DNA from: Prunus persica
Taxonomy: Eukaryota; Streptophyta; Magnoliopsida; Rosales; Rosaceae
Assembly: GCF_000346465.2 (NCBI RefSeq)
Contig: NC_034015.1
Span: 15,049,507 to 15,113,506 of the forward strand
Reading direction: 5' to 3'
Length of the DNA: 64,000 nucleotides
In this document: positions 39,318-50,182 of the stretch, piece by piece
Numbering within the stretch: position 1 is the first letter of the stretch
Layout: the number at the start of each line of letters is the position of its first letter
Notes under the pieces: generated by a model
The model's input: only the letters and a program-made list of their open reading frames with translations
What the model was told of the DNA's origin: nothing
Databases searched by the model: none
Position numbers and translations under genes: made by a program

Positions 39318-39917
39318 AATGGTCTGGAGGACCATATTTGCTTGAATAAATAAACAAGTTCATCTATTTTAACCTTGTATTTGCAGTCATGTATGACTGA
39401 ATTAATAAAGCCGTCCCAGTATGATTTTGCTTCATTGTATATATCAGTTGTTAATTTGCTTCTAGACTTCTAGACTTTTTAGTGCAGATAATTTAGAAAA
39501 AAACAAACCAAATCATGGATTTAGCGTCCGAGACCAGTATAAGGAATTCATGGCTCACCCAATATAATAAATTTACGTGCCACTTTGGTTTGCTGTAAAC
39601 TTCAATGAAATGGGGAAGTTGGAGCCTGTCATCTACATACAAGTATGCTTGCATGTGATATGAATATGAAAATAAAACTTGTGTCACGCTTCACTTGAAT
39701 CTTCCTTGGTTTAAGGTCAAAATTATCTTTGTATTTGACTTTCATCTTCCAACTCATTAGCAGCCTTTCAAAGGTTCTTTGGCCCATTTTTCAGGTCATT
39801 ATATTTGATTGTGAGTGTAAACGTACATATTATAATATGAGTAGACAATGAGTTTATATTTTAGAAAATAATATTAAAAATTAAAATACGTCTTATATTA
39901 TAGGTGAAATATAACAG

Positions 39918-39930
39918 CACGTGACGTGAC
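39918..39930 (+). promoter_or_regulatory. G-box/ACGT cluster upstream of subtilase
   Basis: CACGTGACGTGAC combines a perfect G-box and an overlapping second ACGT core, about 290 bases before the subtilase start. bZIP or bHLH factors could bind such a pair. No function is shown. Confidence 0.4.
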
Positions 39931-40209
39931 GGTGTAAGAATTTCTCTGTTCTTTTTTTGTCAAATTGAGGAGCACCTTCATTAAAATATTGTTTGTAATT
40001 TTATAGTGGTACAAGAAGAAGAGAGAAATCACGGGTGGACTATCATGTTACAGAGGAATGAGGTACTAGGCGGTGTCCCACTTATTCCCAAGCCATACAC
40101 AAAGATAAGATCGATGTGAAAAACTTTCTGGCGACCACTCATTTTGGTCACTATATGCTTAAGTGGTCCATATCTTCTTGCTTAGCACGATGGAATTGAG
40201 CCATGGATT

Positions 40210-42546
40210 ATGGATATTTATAGCCAAGAATATTGTATCACACAAATGCCATTGCATTGCTCACCAATGGCTGCTCTAGCCCTGCAAATTTTATGTACAG
40301 TTTTATCTGCAATCACTCACTTCATCAGTTCAGTTTCTGCACAATCCAATGCTTATATCATCCACATGGACTCAAAAGCCATGCCAAAAGCCTTCTCTGG
40401 CCACCAGAGTTGGTATTTGGCAACCCTTTTATCTATCTCAGACAGTCCTAAAGCATATACTTTCAGTACCACAAAGCTCATCCATACATATACTAATTCT
40501 ATCCAAGGTTTTAGTGCAATTCTCACTCTCTCTGAGCTTGAATCTCTCAAAAACTCCCCTGGCTTCATTTCTGTCACTCCTGATGGCCCCCTCAAACTCC
40601 ACACCACCCATACTTCTCAATTCCTTGGCCTAACTTCCTCTTCTGGTGCCTGGCCTGCTTCGAGTTACGGCGAAGATGTCATAATTGGTGTACTTGACTC
40701 TGGAGTTTGGCCTGAGAGTGAGAGCTTCAAAGAGTATGAAGGAATCACTGATGTCCCTTCTAGATGGAAAGGGAAGTGTGTATCTGGCACCCAATTCAAT
40801 TCTTCCTTGTGCAACAAGAAACTCATTGGGGCTCAGTTTTTCAACAAAGGATTCATTGCCAACAATCCTGACTTGAAGATTAGGATGAATTCACCCCGCG
40901 ATACGGAGGGACATGGAACTCATACTTCCTCCACTGCTGCTGGTCTTGATGTGAATGGTGCATCCTATTTTGGTTATGCTACCGGCACAGCAAGAGGCGC
41001 GGCACCAAGAGCTCGAATAGCTATATACAAAGTGGTTTGGTTTAGTGGTGCATACAAATCTGATATTTTTGCGGCAGTGGACCAGGCAATTCAAGATGGG
41101 GTGGATATATTGTCAATCTCCTTGGGTTCTACCTTGAATGACCACTTTTTGGATGATGACCCAGTTGCAATATCCACTTTTGCGGCCATGAAAAAGGGAA
41201 TTTTTGTTGCAGCTTCAGCAGGAAATGATGGCTCTGGATGGGGGACCTTACTCAATGGAGCACCATGGGCTGTGATTGTTGGTGCAGGAACTATAGATCG
41301 TGAATTTCGGGGAATTTTAACCCTCGGAAATGGTATGCAAATCACCTTTACAACCATGTATCCAGGGAACTCCTCTAGAAGCCAATTGCCACTTGTTTTC
41401 ATGGATGGCTGTCGAAGTGTGAAGGAATTGAAGAAACTCAAAAACAAGATTGTTGTGTGCAAGGACAATTTGAGTATAAGCGATCAAGTTGAGAATGCTG
41501 AGTCTGCAACAGTTTCAGGAGCCGTCTTCATCGCCAATATTTCCCTCTCAGATTTCTACATTAAAACCTCATTTCCAGCAGCAGTTATTGGTCTGCAAGA
41601 TGGCCAAAATGTCATAAAATATATCAAGAAGAGCAGCAAGCCCACAGCAAATTTGGAATTTAAAAAGACAGTCCTTGGAACAAAGCCAGCACCAAAGGTT
41701 GATGATTATAGCTCTAGAGGGCCGTCTAAAAGCTGCCCAAGGGTCTTGAAACCGGACATTCTAGCCCCCGGTTCATTTGTCCTGGCCTCATGGTCTCCAA
41801 ATAGTTCAGTATTTGAAGTTCAGTCAGGCTCTTTGTTCAGTAATTTTAACATTGATTCAGGCACTTCAATGGCAGCTCCTCATGTGGCAGGTGTGGCTGC
41901 TCTCATCAAAGAAGTACACCGTGATTGGAGCCCTGCCGCGATTAGATCAGCCCTTATGACCACAGCTAATCCATTAGACAATACACAGAAACCCATCATA
42001 GATGTTAGTACTAACCTCCCAGCAACCCCCCTGGACATTGGAGCAGGCCACATTAATCCCAACAAAGCACTCGAACCGGGACTAGTCTACGACACAACAG
42101 CAGAGGACTACATAAAGCTTCTCTGTGCAATGAATTACACAGCAAAACAGATACAAGTTATCACAGGATCCACTCACAGCTGTGTCAACCGGTCTATCGA
42201 TCTGAATTATCCATCTTTCATTGCTTACTTTAACAGCAAGGGCTCAAAGTCTAGTGCAAAAGTTGTACAAGAATTTAACAGGACAGTAACAAATGTGGGA
42301 GAGCAAAGATCTGGCTACACAGCAAAGTTGACAGCAATGGCGGGTTTGAAGGTGAAGGTGGAGCCAGAGAGGTTGGTGTTCAAGAACAAGTATGAAAAGC
42401 TAAGTTACAAGCTTACTTTGGAAGGTCCAAAATTGCTGAAAAAAGTTGTGGTCCAAGGCTCCCTTAGTTGGGTTGATGATGGTGGAAAATATGTAGTGAG
42501 GAGTCCCATAGTGGCCACTAACCTCGTGCCAAATTCTCTATTATAA
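40210..42546 (+). CDS. SBT1.9: Subtilisin-like serine protease, SBT1.9 type
   Basis: Secreted plant subtilase of family S8, intronless as usual for the SBT1 group; 778 residues from the first ATG. ATG codons also occur at residues 13 and 20. Starting at M20 (40267) gives a cleaner signal peptide (MAALALQILCTVLSAITHF, then SSVSA), so that start is at least as likely. The I9 prodomain follows (AYIIHMDSKAMPKAF). Catalytic residues, numbered from 40210: D163 (GVLDSGVWPE), H235 (EGHGTHTSSTAAG), oxyanion N339 (ASAGNDG) and S553 (SGTSMAAPHVAG). A PA-domain insertion lies between N339 and S553, and a fibronectin-III-like end contains LNYPSF and RTVTNVG. It looks intact. Substrates are unknown. Confidence 0.94.
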   Translation: MDIYSQEYCITQMPLHCSPMAALALQILCTVLSAITHFISSVSAQSNAYIIHMDSKAMPKAFSGHQSWYLATLLSISDSPKAYTFSTTKLIHTYTNSIQGFSAILTLSELESLKNSPGFISVTPDGPLKLHTTHTSQFLGLTSSSGAWPASSYGEDVIIGVLDSGVWPESESFKEYEGITDVPSRWKGKCVSGTQFNSSLCNKKLIGAQFFNKGFIANNPDLKIRMNSPRDTEGHGTHTSSTAAGLDVNGASYFGYATGTARGAAPRARIAIYKVVWFSGAYKSDIFAAVDQAIQDGVDILSISLGSTLNDHFLDDDPVAISTFAAMKKGIFVAASAGNDGSGWGTLLNGAPWAVIVGAGTIDREFRGILTLGNGMQITFTTMYPGNSSRSQLPLVFMDGCRSVKELKKLKNKIVVCKDNLSISDQVENAESATVSGAVFIANISLSDFYIKTSFPAAVIGLQDGQNVIKYIKKSSKPTANLEFKKTVLGTKPAPKVDDYSSRGPSKSCPRVLKPDILAPGSFVLASWSPNSSVFEVQSGSLFSNFNIDSGTSMAAPHVAGVAALIKEVHRDWSPAAIRSALMTTANPLDNTQKPIIDVSTNLPATPLDIGAGHINPNKALEPGLVYDTTAEDYIKLLCAMNYTAKQIQVITGSTHSCVNRSIDLNYPSFIAYFNSKGSKSSAKVVQEFNRTVTNVGEQRSGYTAKLTAMAGLKVKVEPERLVFKNKYEKLSYKLTLEGPKLLKKVVVQGSLSWVDDGGKYVVRSPIVATNLVPNSLL

Positions 42547-44390
42547 AGACCCTCATTGTATATGCCTCCATTTCTACAGAAACTCACCTGCAATCTATTA
42601 TTAAATGTGTGGTTAGTCTTGTAGAAGTGCTGTGAGAAGAAGGGGCATAAAATAATATGATCAAAATAAAGACAAAAAAGTCAGCAAACACAACTTTTTT
42701 CAACTCTCTTTTCAATTTAGGCATTTTATTCTTGGGAGATTCACTATAATACCCAATATTGGCGTCCAAATTATAAAAAAAATCTTATATGAAATGGATT
42801 TTAGAAACACACCCAAAACTCATTTACAACATAACAATAAGGCTTTTAACTTCTTTTAAATTACAAAACTGCCATTGATTTCTTAAAACAAACCGAACCC
42901 GAAAACCTCATAAAAAAGCTCAAAACACTCAATGAGATATCAAAGTAATTTAATAATTAAAATTAAATTCAATATGGCCAGCTATTATTTTTTGGGTATG
43001 TTTATAGAAATTAAATAGTGTAAGGTTTATTTATAATTTTAGTGCTAAGAATGGGTATTTGACTAAATATCTCTTTATTCTTATCCTTTCGGTGACCCTG
43101 TTATCTTTACCATTTACATTGAGAAAATGTAACCAATGACACAAACATTGTCATAGCGATTGTGCAACTACTCGGTTTGAGAGATAGCTTTGAGTAAAAA
43201 GTGTAAAACGATATATGAGTAAATTAAATCAAATCCATGTCCTATGGATATTCATTAAAATGATCGTGTGACCAACAAAGAACAATTCACGTGGGAAAGA
43301 ACTTTAAATCAATAAAATTAAATAGAACTAAGAGAATCTCCAATCGATATGTCAAATTGTTACGTGGACATAAAATGATTAGAGATCTCTAACAATGACT
43401 ACATGTTAGTGTGTTACTTTGTTTAGAGTATTGTAGAACCCGTAACTGAAACCGCATTGTTTGGACATGTTTGTGACTTTTTTCCACTATTTTAGCCCAT
43501 ATTTAGGAAGTAGATAGATGCTTCAAGGCTCATAAAGAGTACTCTTGAAGCCTTTAAGCCCCCATAAAATGAGTGTCTTGAAGCACTCATGTATCAGCTT
43601 TTCAGGCCCAAGCAATTAACACAATTTACACAGAGTTTGCTTAAGCAAATAGCCTGCACCGACTTTCTAATTTTCTAGGCACTCCCTACTAAAACACTTC
43701 AATTTAGTCTTGTATCATTGCTAAGCAAAAGGCCAAAAACTACACAAAGCAAAAAGAAAAGAAAAGAAAAGAAAAGGTGCACTTGCAGATCTGATATTCC
43801 GTTATGAAGAGCAGCTCTATCAATTTCAATGTATAAAGCTATGGATTTTAAGCAAGTCAATCTTTTAAATTAAAAATAAAAAACTTCACAAAATTCTGTA
43901 AGCCCTATATCTTTAATTTGGATCCATAACAAGTTGATCCAATTAATTCTGTGCAATGAAGACTTAGGTAAAGGATTTAAAATAAACCCCAATTACAATA
44001 TAAACCTATGGATTCTAACAAAGCAAGTTAAATTTTTTTTTATAAATACAAACGATATTAAAATGCGAAAAAACGAACTTAAGACTACTGGTGCAGGGAT
44101 AATAAATTTGTATAAAACCTCTTTAGTTAACCCTATCTTTGATTAGGATCTATAAACAAGCCGATCGATGCAATTAATTCTGCAACAAAGGGGTAGGTAA
44201 GGGCTTAAAATAAACCCCATAATATTCATACTTTAATGCTCGAAAAATTAGCAAGTGTCAGTGCACACTGTCAACTCCTCTCCCCAATATTAATTACCAT
44301 CACTTTGAAAACAATAAACAAAACACAACACAACGTGCAGCACCTTACAACGTACGTTCCAGAGATTCTAGCAGCAGCAGCAGCAGCAGA
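42547..44390. other. Intergenic region, subtilase to LEA_2 gene
   Basis: AT-rich DNA without a gene. It holds a diverged pair of direct repeats (43902-43992 and 44131-44217) and a GAAAA repeat near 43750-43776. Confidence 0.55.
43902..44217. repeat. Diverged direct duplication, about 225-bp spacing
   Basis: A segment with CCTATATCTTTAATTTGGAT and, further on, CAATTAATTCTG and TTAAAATAAACCCC (about 43902-43992) recurs with mismatches at 44131-44217. Confidence 0.6.
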
Positions 44391-44400
44391 TTTATATATA
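44371..44400 (+). promoter_or_regulatory. AGC repeat and TATA box of the LEA_2 gene
   Basis: An (AGC)n run at 44371-44388 is followed by TTTATATATA (44391-44400), about 140 bases before the start codon. This is a plausible core promoter. Confidence 0.5.
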
Positions 44401-44534
44401 ATATCAAAACACACTCTTCCTCTTCATTCCTACTAAACTTCTCTTTGTTTTTTTCTCTGCAAACAAACGAACAACAAGAAGAAAAAAAGCTTTGAGTTGG
44501 CTTGAGCCTTGAGAAAAGAACTTAAACTAGAACA

Positions 44535-45688
44535 ATGTCAGTGCTGGCCAAGACTGACTCTGAGGTGAGCAGCCTCAGCCAGTCCTCACCGGCGCGCTCG
44601 CCCCGCCGGGCGGCCTACTATGTCCAGAGCCCATCCCGCGACTCGCACGATGGCGAAAAGACCACCAACTCCTTCAACTCCAGCCCAGTCCTCAGCCCTA
44701 TGGGCTCCCCTCCTCACTCTCACTCCAACTCTTCTCTTGGGCCTCACTCTCGCGAGTCCGCCTCCACCCGCTTCTCGGGATCCCGCAGTAAGAACCACCA
44801 CGGCGGTGGGTCCCACCGCAAGGGGTGGAGACCGTGGAAGGATCAGTTTGGTTCCATTGAAGAAGAAGGCCTTCTTGATGATGATGGCACCAAGCATGGT
44901 CTCACTCGCAGGTGTTACTTCGTTGCTTTTATTGTGGGCTTCCTTGGGCTTTTCTCTCTGTTTTCTTTGATTCTGTGGGGTGCTAGTAGGCCCCAAAAGC
45001 CCATTGTCACTATGAAGGTAAATTTTTTTCGCATACCATTATTTCTTTTAAGAAAATTGGATTGAAATGGCAATTTTGTGAGGTGGGTGTTTCTTGAATT
45101 TTGGTTGTATTTATATAAAACATGTTACATGCAGAGCATTGCATTTGATCAATTTGTGGTTCAAGCTGGAGAGGATTTCTCAGGAGTGGCCACCAACATG
45201 TTGTCCATGAATTCCACACTGAAGTTCACCTTTCGTAACACCGCCACATTTTTCGGTGTCCATGTGAAACCAACACCTCTAGATCTCTCATATTCTCAGC
45301 TCACTGTAGCCACTGGAACTGTATGAAATCCTAACCATTTTTCCCATTAATTATATAATCTTTTTGCTTTTTTTTGGTAATTTGGTTTATTTGGGTTTTG
45401 CAGATGAAGGGATTTTATCAATCGAGAAAGAGCCAGAGATCCATTACAATAACGTTGATAGGAAACAGAATTCCAGTCTATGGTGGAGGAGCAAACTTGG
45501 GAAGCTCAAATGGTGCACCCACTCAGGCAGTGCCATTGACACTCAGGTTCCTGGTTAGGTCAAGAGCTTATGTTTTGGGCCAGCTGGTCAAACCCAAGTT
45601 CCACAGAAGGGTGGATTGCTCCGTGATTATGGATCCTAAAAAGATGAATGTGGCCATTGCTTTGAAGAGCAAATGCAATTACCAGTGA
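44535..45688 (+). CDS. LEA_2 / NDR1-HIN1-like membrane protein
   Basis: Three exons in frame: 44535-45017, 45135-45320, 45404-45688; 317 residues. The N-terminal half is cytosolic-looking and Ser/Pro-rich, with YYVQSPSRDSHDGEK, a conserved plant signature, and HRKGWRPWKDQFGSIEEEG. One membrane span follows at about residues 132-153 (CYFVAFIVGFLGLFSLFSLI). The rest resembles the LEA_2 beta-sandwich (FDQFVVQAGEDFSGVATNML, FHRRVDCSVIMDPKK). Similar Arabidopsis proteins (At5g42860, At1g45688 and others) are poorly characterised; roles in wall or stress responses are suggested for the broader family. The start ATG (MSVLAKTDSE) is the first after the leader. It converges with the MAPKKK gene. Confidence 0.9.
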
Positions 45689-47850
45689 ATTGAATTGATT
45701 TATTTATTAATTGCCTTTTTCTTGATCATAAATATGAAGTTGTACACTGTCTTTTCTTAATTAATTAAATTTTGTTTTGGTGTTTGGATTTTGTAATGGT
45801 TTGCATACAGAAAGTGAATAGTAAATGGCAATGCAGATCTTTTGGACTTACAAACAAAGCAGGGCTCAGGATTTAGCTGTGGAGATGTAGGTGGCTTGGC
45901 AAACCGGTTCGCCGGTAAAATCAACCGAAACTGTCGATTTGATTCGGTTTTTTTTTCTTCTCTTTATTTTTCTTTAGTTTCACCCCAATTGGCTTGATCC
46001 AGTTCGGTTCCAGTTTCAATTCTCCAAGGACAGGGAAAATCCTAATCAGTTCAGTTATGATTGGCCCACCTTTTAAACTCAAGTGTCCAGTAGTGTATAA
46101 ATTAACAAGAAAAGAAAATTAAAAAAATATAAAACAAGATAGGTGGGATAACTTTGAACTGTTGTAGTGAAGAACGATTTCCGTGTAACTTTTGGATGTA
46201 ACAATTCAAATGGTGATTCTCAATAATCAAAAGCTAGAGTGAAAAATAGCCTTACCAAATAAGGGTTTTTAAGTTTAATAATTCTTGAATTTTGATCCGA
46301 TTCGTATTTTGGTCTTTTAATTTTTAAAATCGTTTTCGTGGTCTTTCAACTTTAATTTCGTTAAGATAAATAGTCAAGCCGTCAATTTTATTAATTTTTT
46401 ATATTAAATACAAAGACAAAGTTTAGGGACAATTAAATCTAAAAACCGTTTTGTTTTTTAATGTTGGAAGAGTGGCAAATTTGATGATGTCCTCCAAATC
46501 TTTCGGCCCTAACCATTGCCTAGATAAGGTAAGGCCCAGTTTTATCCCAAAAGGCAACGGAAACTCATTTTCTATTGTTAATCTAAAGCCCAGACAACCA
46601 ATGGGAATTAAAGTTTATTATCGTTTTAAGAAAAAGACAAAATAATGATTCTGAAGAGTCAAAATTGTTCTAACGTATTTAATAATAATAAATTTATAAA
46701 TACAATAGTAAAAAAAGCCTAGTAAAATTAAGGATAAGGTTCACATATCTAACACATGTTTATGTATTAAAATAAATAAATTATTGGCACAAGCATGAAC
46801 CTTTTTCATCCAACTTCTTTTATTTCCATTTTTATTTTCTTGAGTTACAACCTACTTGGTGATCATTTGAACCATTCAATAGTGTTCTCAAGTTCCCCAC
46901 CGCATCCACAATGAACAAGAACTTTATGGCATTATTATATACCACACAAGAATCGCATTTAAAACATTTTTGTATGAACAACCAATCATGTGTATAATTC
47001 CATAAAGAAGAATCGTGTGTGCTGTTGTGTACATTGCTTGTGGTCCAAAAATTATTATTTTAATACGTATCTAATACTAATTATCAAGATTTACTTTATC
47101 ATGCAACTAATCAATTTGTCGGCTTATATCAAACAATTTCTTACTTGTACAACATAAATACAGCGTGTGTAGTCTCCAGTTTATATTTGTTTATTTTCAA
47201 GTCGTATGAATCATTATAGTTGAAATTCAGACGCTAGACTATAAGTCTTAATTTAATTAAAAAAAACTCAACAACCCAAAAATATGCTTGTAAATATTCG
47301 GATCAAACTAGCCGTGCAAGGGAGGAGGAGAAGAACAAAGTCCACATATCATGTGAACTTGCAAAGATGAAAGATGGGTTTTGAGTTTATTACAAGTTGC
47401 CTCTTGACCCAATTTAGGTCAATTCATGTGTGTGTTAGCAGAATTAGCATTAGCACACGATGTCAATGTGGTTATTACAAAAATAAGTTGAACTCCATCC
47501 TTGAATTTTCAAAGTCAAGAAGAAAGAGCCCAAAGCCTCACTTACTTTCATGGAAAATCTGCAAATTTTCTTGGAAAATAATCTCAACTATTATATTTAT
47601 CAAGTCAATCAAAAATTGTCTGTACACTTGGTCACCCATTCGTGGCGCCAATCAGGACCATTTCATCTACCAAAGTAAGACCAGACTGTTAAAATCATCT
47701 GTTACTGTCCTACTCCATATTTACCGTCACAAAAAATAATCAACAAATAATTGAATCTCAGAACCTTCGACTCTTTCCTTTCCTCGGTTTCTTTCTTTTT
47801 TCTCTACCCGTCTCCTACTCTGTCTCAGAAAACTACCCAAAATTATTGAA
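45689..47850. other. Convergent intergenic region, LEA_2 to MAPKKK
   Basis: AT-rich. The segment 45880-46030 has repeated CGGTT-type motifs, and 46260-46450 resembles transposon edge sequence. The open frame at 47374-47739 has plain, non-conserved composition and is not called as a gene. Confidence 0.5.
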
Positions 47851-48900
47851 TCACAGGACTGTGACCCAATCTCCAGAGAAAGACCAATTGGGTGTCTCCT
47901 CCGTGGCTAGCAGCCGCAATCGATCCACCGCCGGAATAGAACTCTGTCTCGACGACCAATCAGACCCGGAATTCAAATCATTCTTTCCGAAAAAATCCCC
48001 AAAGTCTGATGAAATTTCTGAACTTGCCATCGAAACCCAATCTGGGAAATCAAACGGGCCTCTCGGAGATGGTGATAGCTTGGTTTCTTCCAACAAAACG
48101 GCGTCGTAATTGGAAACAAAAGGATGTCTCAGAAGCATCTCAGCCGTCCAGCGCTTTCTCGGGTCCTTGACAAAACACTTTTCCAAAAAATCTTTTCCTT
48201 CTTCGCACAAGTCCTCTGGAATTTGCGGCAACTCATCTCCACCGATTCTCATCAAGAGTTTGAAAATATTTGCGCCCGGGCTGTGATCCCAGACTGGTTT
48301 TCCACTCGCCATCTCTGCAACCAAACACCCAAGAGCCCAAACGTCAGCAGACGACTCGTACTCGTTGTCGTTAACTGATTCAGGCGCCATATACAAAGGA
48401 GTTCCTCTGACTTCGGCTTTCTGCTCTGCTTCCCCTGCTTTCTTCGCAAGCCCAAAGTCGGCGATCTTGGCCACTCCATTGTCGAAAACAAGAACGTTCT
48501 GAAGCTTCACGTCGCAGTGAACAAACCCTTTTGCGTGGACGAAGCCGAGGCCTTTGAGCACCGAATTTGTGTGTCGTCGAACATCGGCTTCCGCCAAACG
48601 ACCGCCGTTTCTCTTGAGCTCGTCGGCCAAAGTACCTCCGGTCGCATACTCCAGCATCAAATTGTAAAATTCCTCGCCGTCCTCGACTGTCCGATCATCT
48701 CCGAAGCAGCGGATGATTTGTGGGCAAGACCCAATTTGGTCCAGGATTCGCTTCTCGTTCTCGACCGAGGCGGAGTAGTAGGATTCAGCAGACTTGACGG
48801 CCATCAATGGCGGAAGTTGAGAAGATGGGTTTTTGCGCTTTGCGGTGTAGATGGTGGCAAAGCTTCCCCGACCGATTTCCTTTCCCCGAACCCACTCCAT
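47851..48900 (-). CDS. MAPKKK17-21 group protein kinase
   Basis: Single-exon MEKK-like kinase of 349 residues. Landmarks: glycine loop GKEIGRGSFATIY (6-18), lysine K36 in MAVKSAES, catalytic loop VHCDVKLQN (127-135) with HCD in place of HRD, DFG at 148-150, and GTPLYMAPE (166-174). The HCD variant and compact single-domain form are usual in the plant MAPKKK17/18/19/20/21 group, where members such as MAPKKK17/18 act in abscisic-acid signalling. Whether this one does is inference. A Ser-rich tail follows the domain and ends FSGDWVTVL. By recalled gene order it corresponds to Arabidopsis MAPKKK19 and MAPKKK21. Upstream are a minus-strand TATA box near 49070 and a G-box at 49181-49186. Confidence 0.93.
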   Translation of the reverse strand: MEWVRGKEIGRGSFATIYTAKRKNPSSQLPPLMAVKSAESYYSASVENEKRILDQIGSCPQIIRCFGDDRTVEDGEEFYNLMLEYATGGTLADELKRNGGRLAEADVRRHTNSVLKGLGFVHAKGFVHCDVKLQNVLVFDNGVAKIADFGLAKKAGEAEQKAEVRGTPLYMAPESVNDNEYESSADVWALGCLVAEMASGKPVWDHSPGANIFKLLMRIGGDELPQIPEDLCEEGKDFLEKCFVKDPRKRWTAEMLLRHPFVSNYDAVLLEETKLSPSPRGPFDFPDWVSMASSEISSDFGDFFGKNDLNSGSDWSSRQSSIPAVDRLRLLATEETPNWSFSGDWVTVL

Positions 48901-49068
48901 GGTTTGAAACTTGAAACCTTGGGTAGAATCAAAGAAGGGATTTTTGTGTGTGTGGGTTTTGAGAGCGATTTTCAGGCTGTGAATTGTGAGGGTTTTTGGT
49001 TTGCTTTGGGAGGAAGAAAGAAGAGAGAGAGCATGAAAAAGTTTAGCAACTCTTAAGCAGCAGCCTCT

Positions 49069-49186
49069 GTATATATAGCGCTTCTCAATGAATTGGGAAA
49101 CTTTAGGTTTTTAATATTTTTAATTTTGGTTGAAATATTTGGTGGAGTGGGGGCTAATAAGTTGATTGATATCTTTAAAGCACGTG
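49069..49186 (-). promoter_or_regulatory. MAPKKK promoter: TATA box and G-box
   Basis: On the minus strand CGCTATATATACAG (plus 49067-49080) lies about 170 bases before the ATG, and a perfect CACGTG is at 49181-49186. G-box/ABRE cores are common in abscisic-acid-responsive promoters. Confidence 0.5.
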
Positions 49187-49338
49187 ATAGGCAAAGGATT
49201 TTTTTTTTTCCACAAGGACTGGTTTCCTATTCAAACGTGGTTGATAATGATACGGAAAGATTTTTACTCGCCCCACGCGGCTCGGATGTCATATTTTTTG
49301 TGTGTAATGACTTAATTACCACTGTACACAATTTGATT

Positions 49339-49464
49339 ACTTGGGCAGGTAAATTTGATCACTTGGGCAGGTAAATTTGATCACTTGGGCAAAGTGCAAT
49401 TACTTGGGCACAATGTGATTACTTGGGCAGTAAATCTGATTACAAAAGTTTGGTCACTTGGGCA
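49339..49464. repeat. Six-copy ACTTGGGCA minisatellite
   Basis: ACTTGGGCA starts at 49339, 49361, 49383, 49402, 49421 and 49456, giving spacings of 22, 22, 19, 19 and 35. The sequence between copies resembles GGTAAATTTGATC. Confidence 0.85.
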
Positions 49465-50138
49465 GCAGCAATTCAGATAGGTTTTGGGGGTAATTGTTAG
49501 GGGTAGTTATCCTTTCAATGATGGTATAATTCTATATTGATTTGTATTTATATTATTGGAAAGTAATGGCCAGATTAGAGACATGAAGTAAATGAGGAGA
49601 AAAGGGAATGCTACTCTTAATTAATTACATTAAATTAGAGTGTGTCAGTGATTGATTGGTTGTCAATAAACTCGCATCCCCAAAAATTATTACCAAATCA
49701 GAAACTATAACATGCACTTAATTGCCCTTAATTAAGATCAAATTACAATGATTGATTAGTGTTAAAGTACATCATACATGCATAAGCTTTTTTTTTTTTC
49801 CTTTTTCCCTTTTTTCCTTTTTCTTTTTTGATAATAAACAATATGATATTATTGATGTAAAACAAGTAGTGCAACAAATCTCAATTTGTATCAAGGACAA
49901 AGGAGAATTCTTTGATCACGAATTACAATCCTCATACATTATTTATTGAAAATAAAATCAGGATGTTTCTCATACAAGAAAAGGGAATTCCTTTGTTGTT
50001 TTTAAGTACTTGCAAAGCTTAACAACTTATTTTGAAACCCTATTCACTTTGTTAGGGATAAACATTAGCCTCACAAACCAAGTTCATTATGAAATATTTT
50101 ATGAGCAGTTATATGAGAAAACACAAATAGTTTCCCCA

Positions 50139-50182
50139 TCCCTTTCCCTCTCCCTCTCCCTCTCCCTCTCCCTCTCCCTCTC
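50139..50182. repeat. (TCCCTC)n hexamer repeat
   Basis: About seven copies of a six-base CT-rich unit, in a segment of otherwise non-coding DNA. Confidence 0.85.

Larger units (their letters stand above)
36583..40209. other. Divergent intergenic region, PLC-X to subtilase
   Basis: Contains the PLC-X leader (about 36600-36950, GA-rich), AT-rich DNA with transposon-like debris near 38880-39060 (repeated GGGTGTACTTAG-type sequence), a CT microsatellite at 39297-39317, and the subtilase promoter with a G-box. No gene is supported. Confidence 0.5.

Noticed and set aside
47374..47739. 121-codon plus-strand open frame between LEA_2 and MAPKKK
   Set aside because: No family motif, no promoter or splice context, and AT-rich low-information composition. 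It looks like chance.
48517..49056. 179-codon plus-strand open frame opposite the MAPKKK gene
   Set aside because: It is the antisense shadow of the kinase coding sequence, with no independent similarity.
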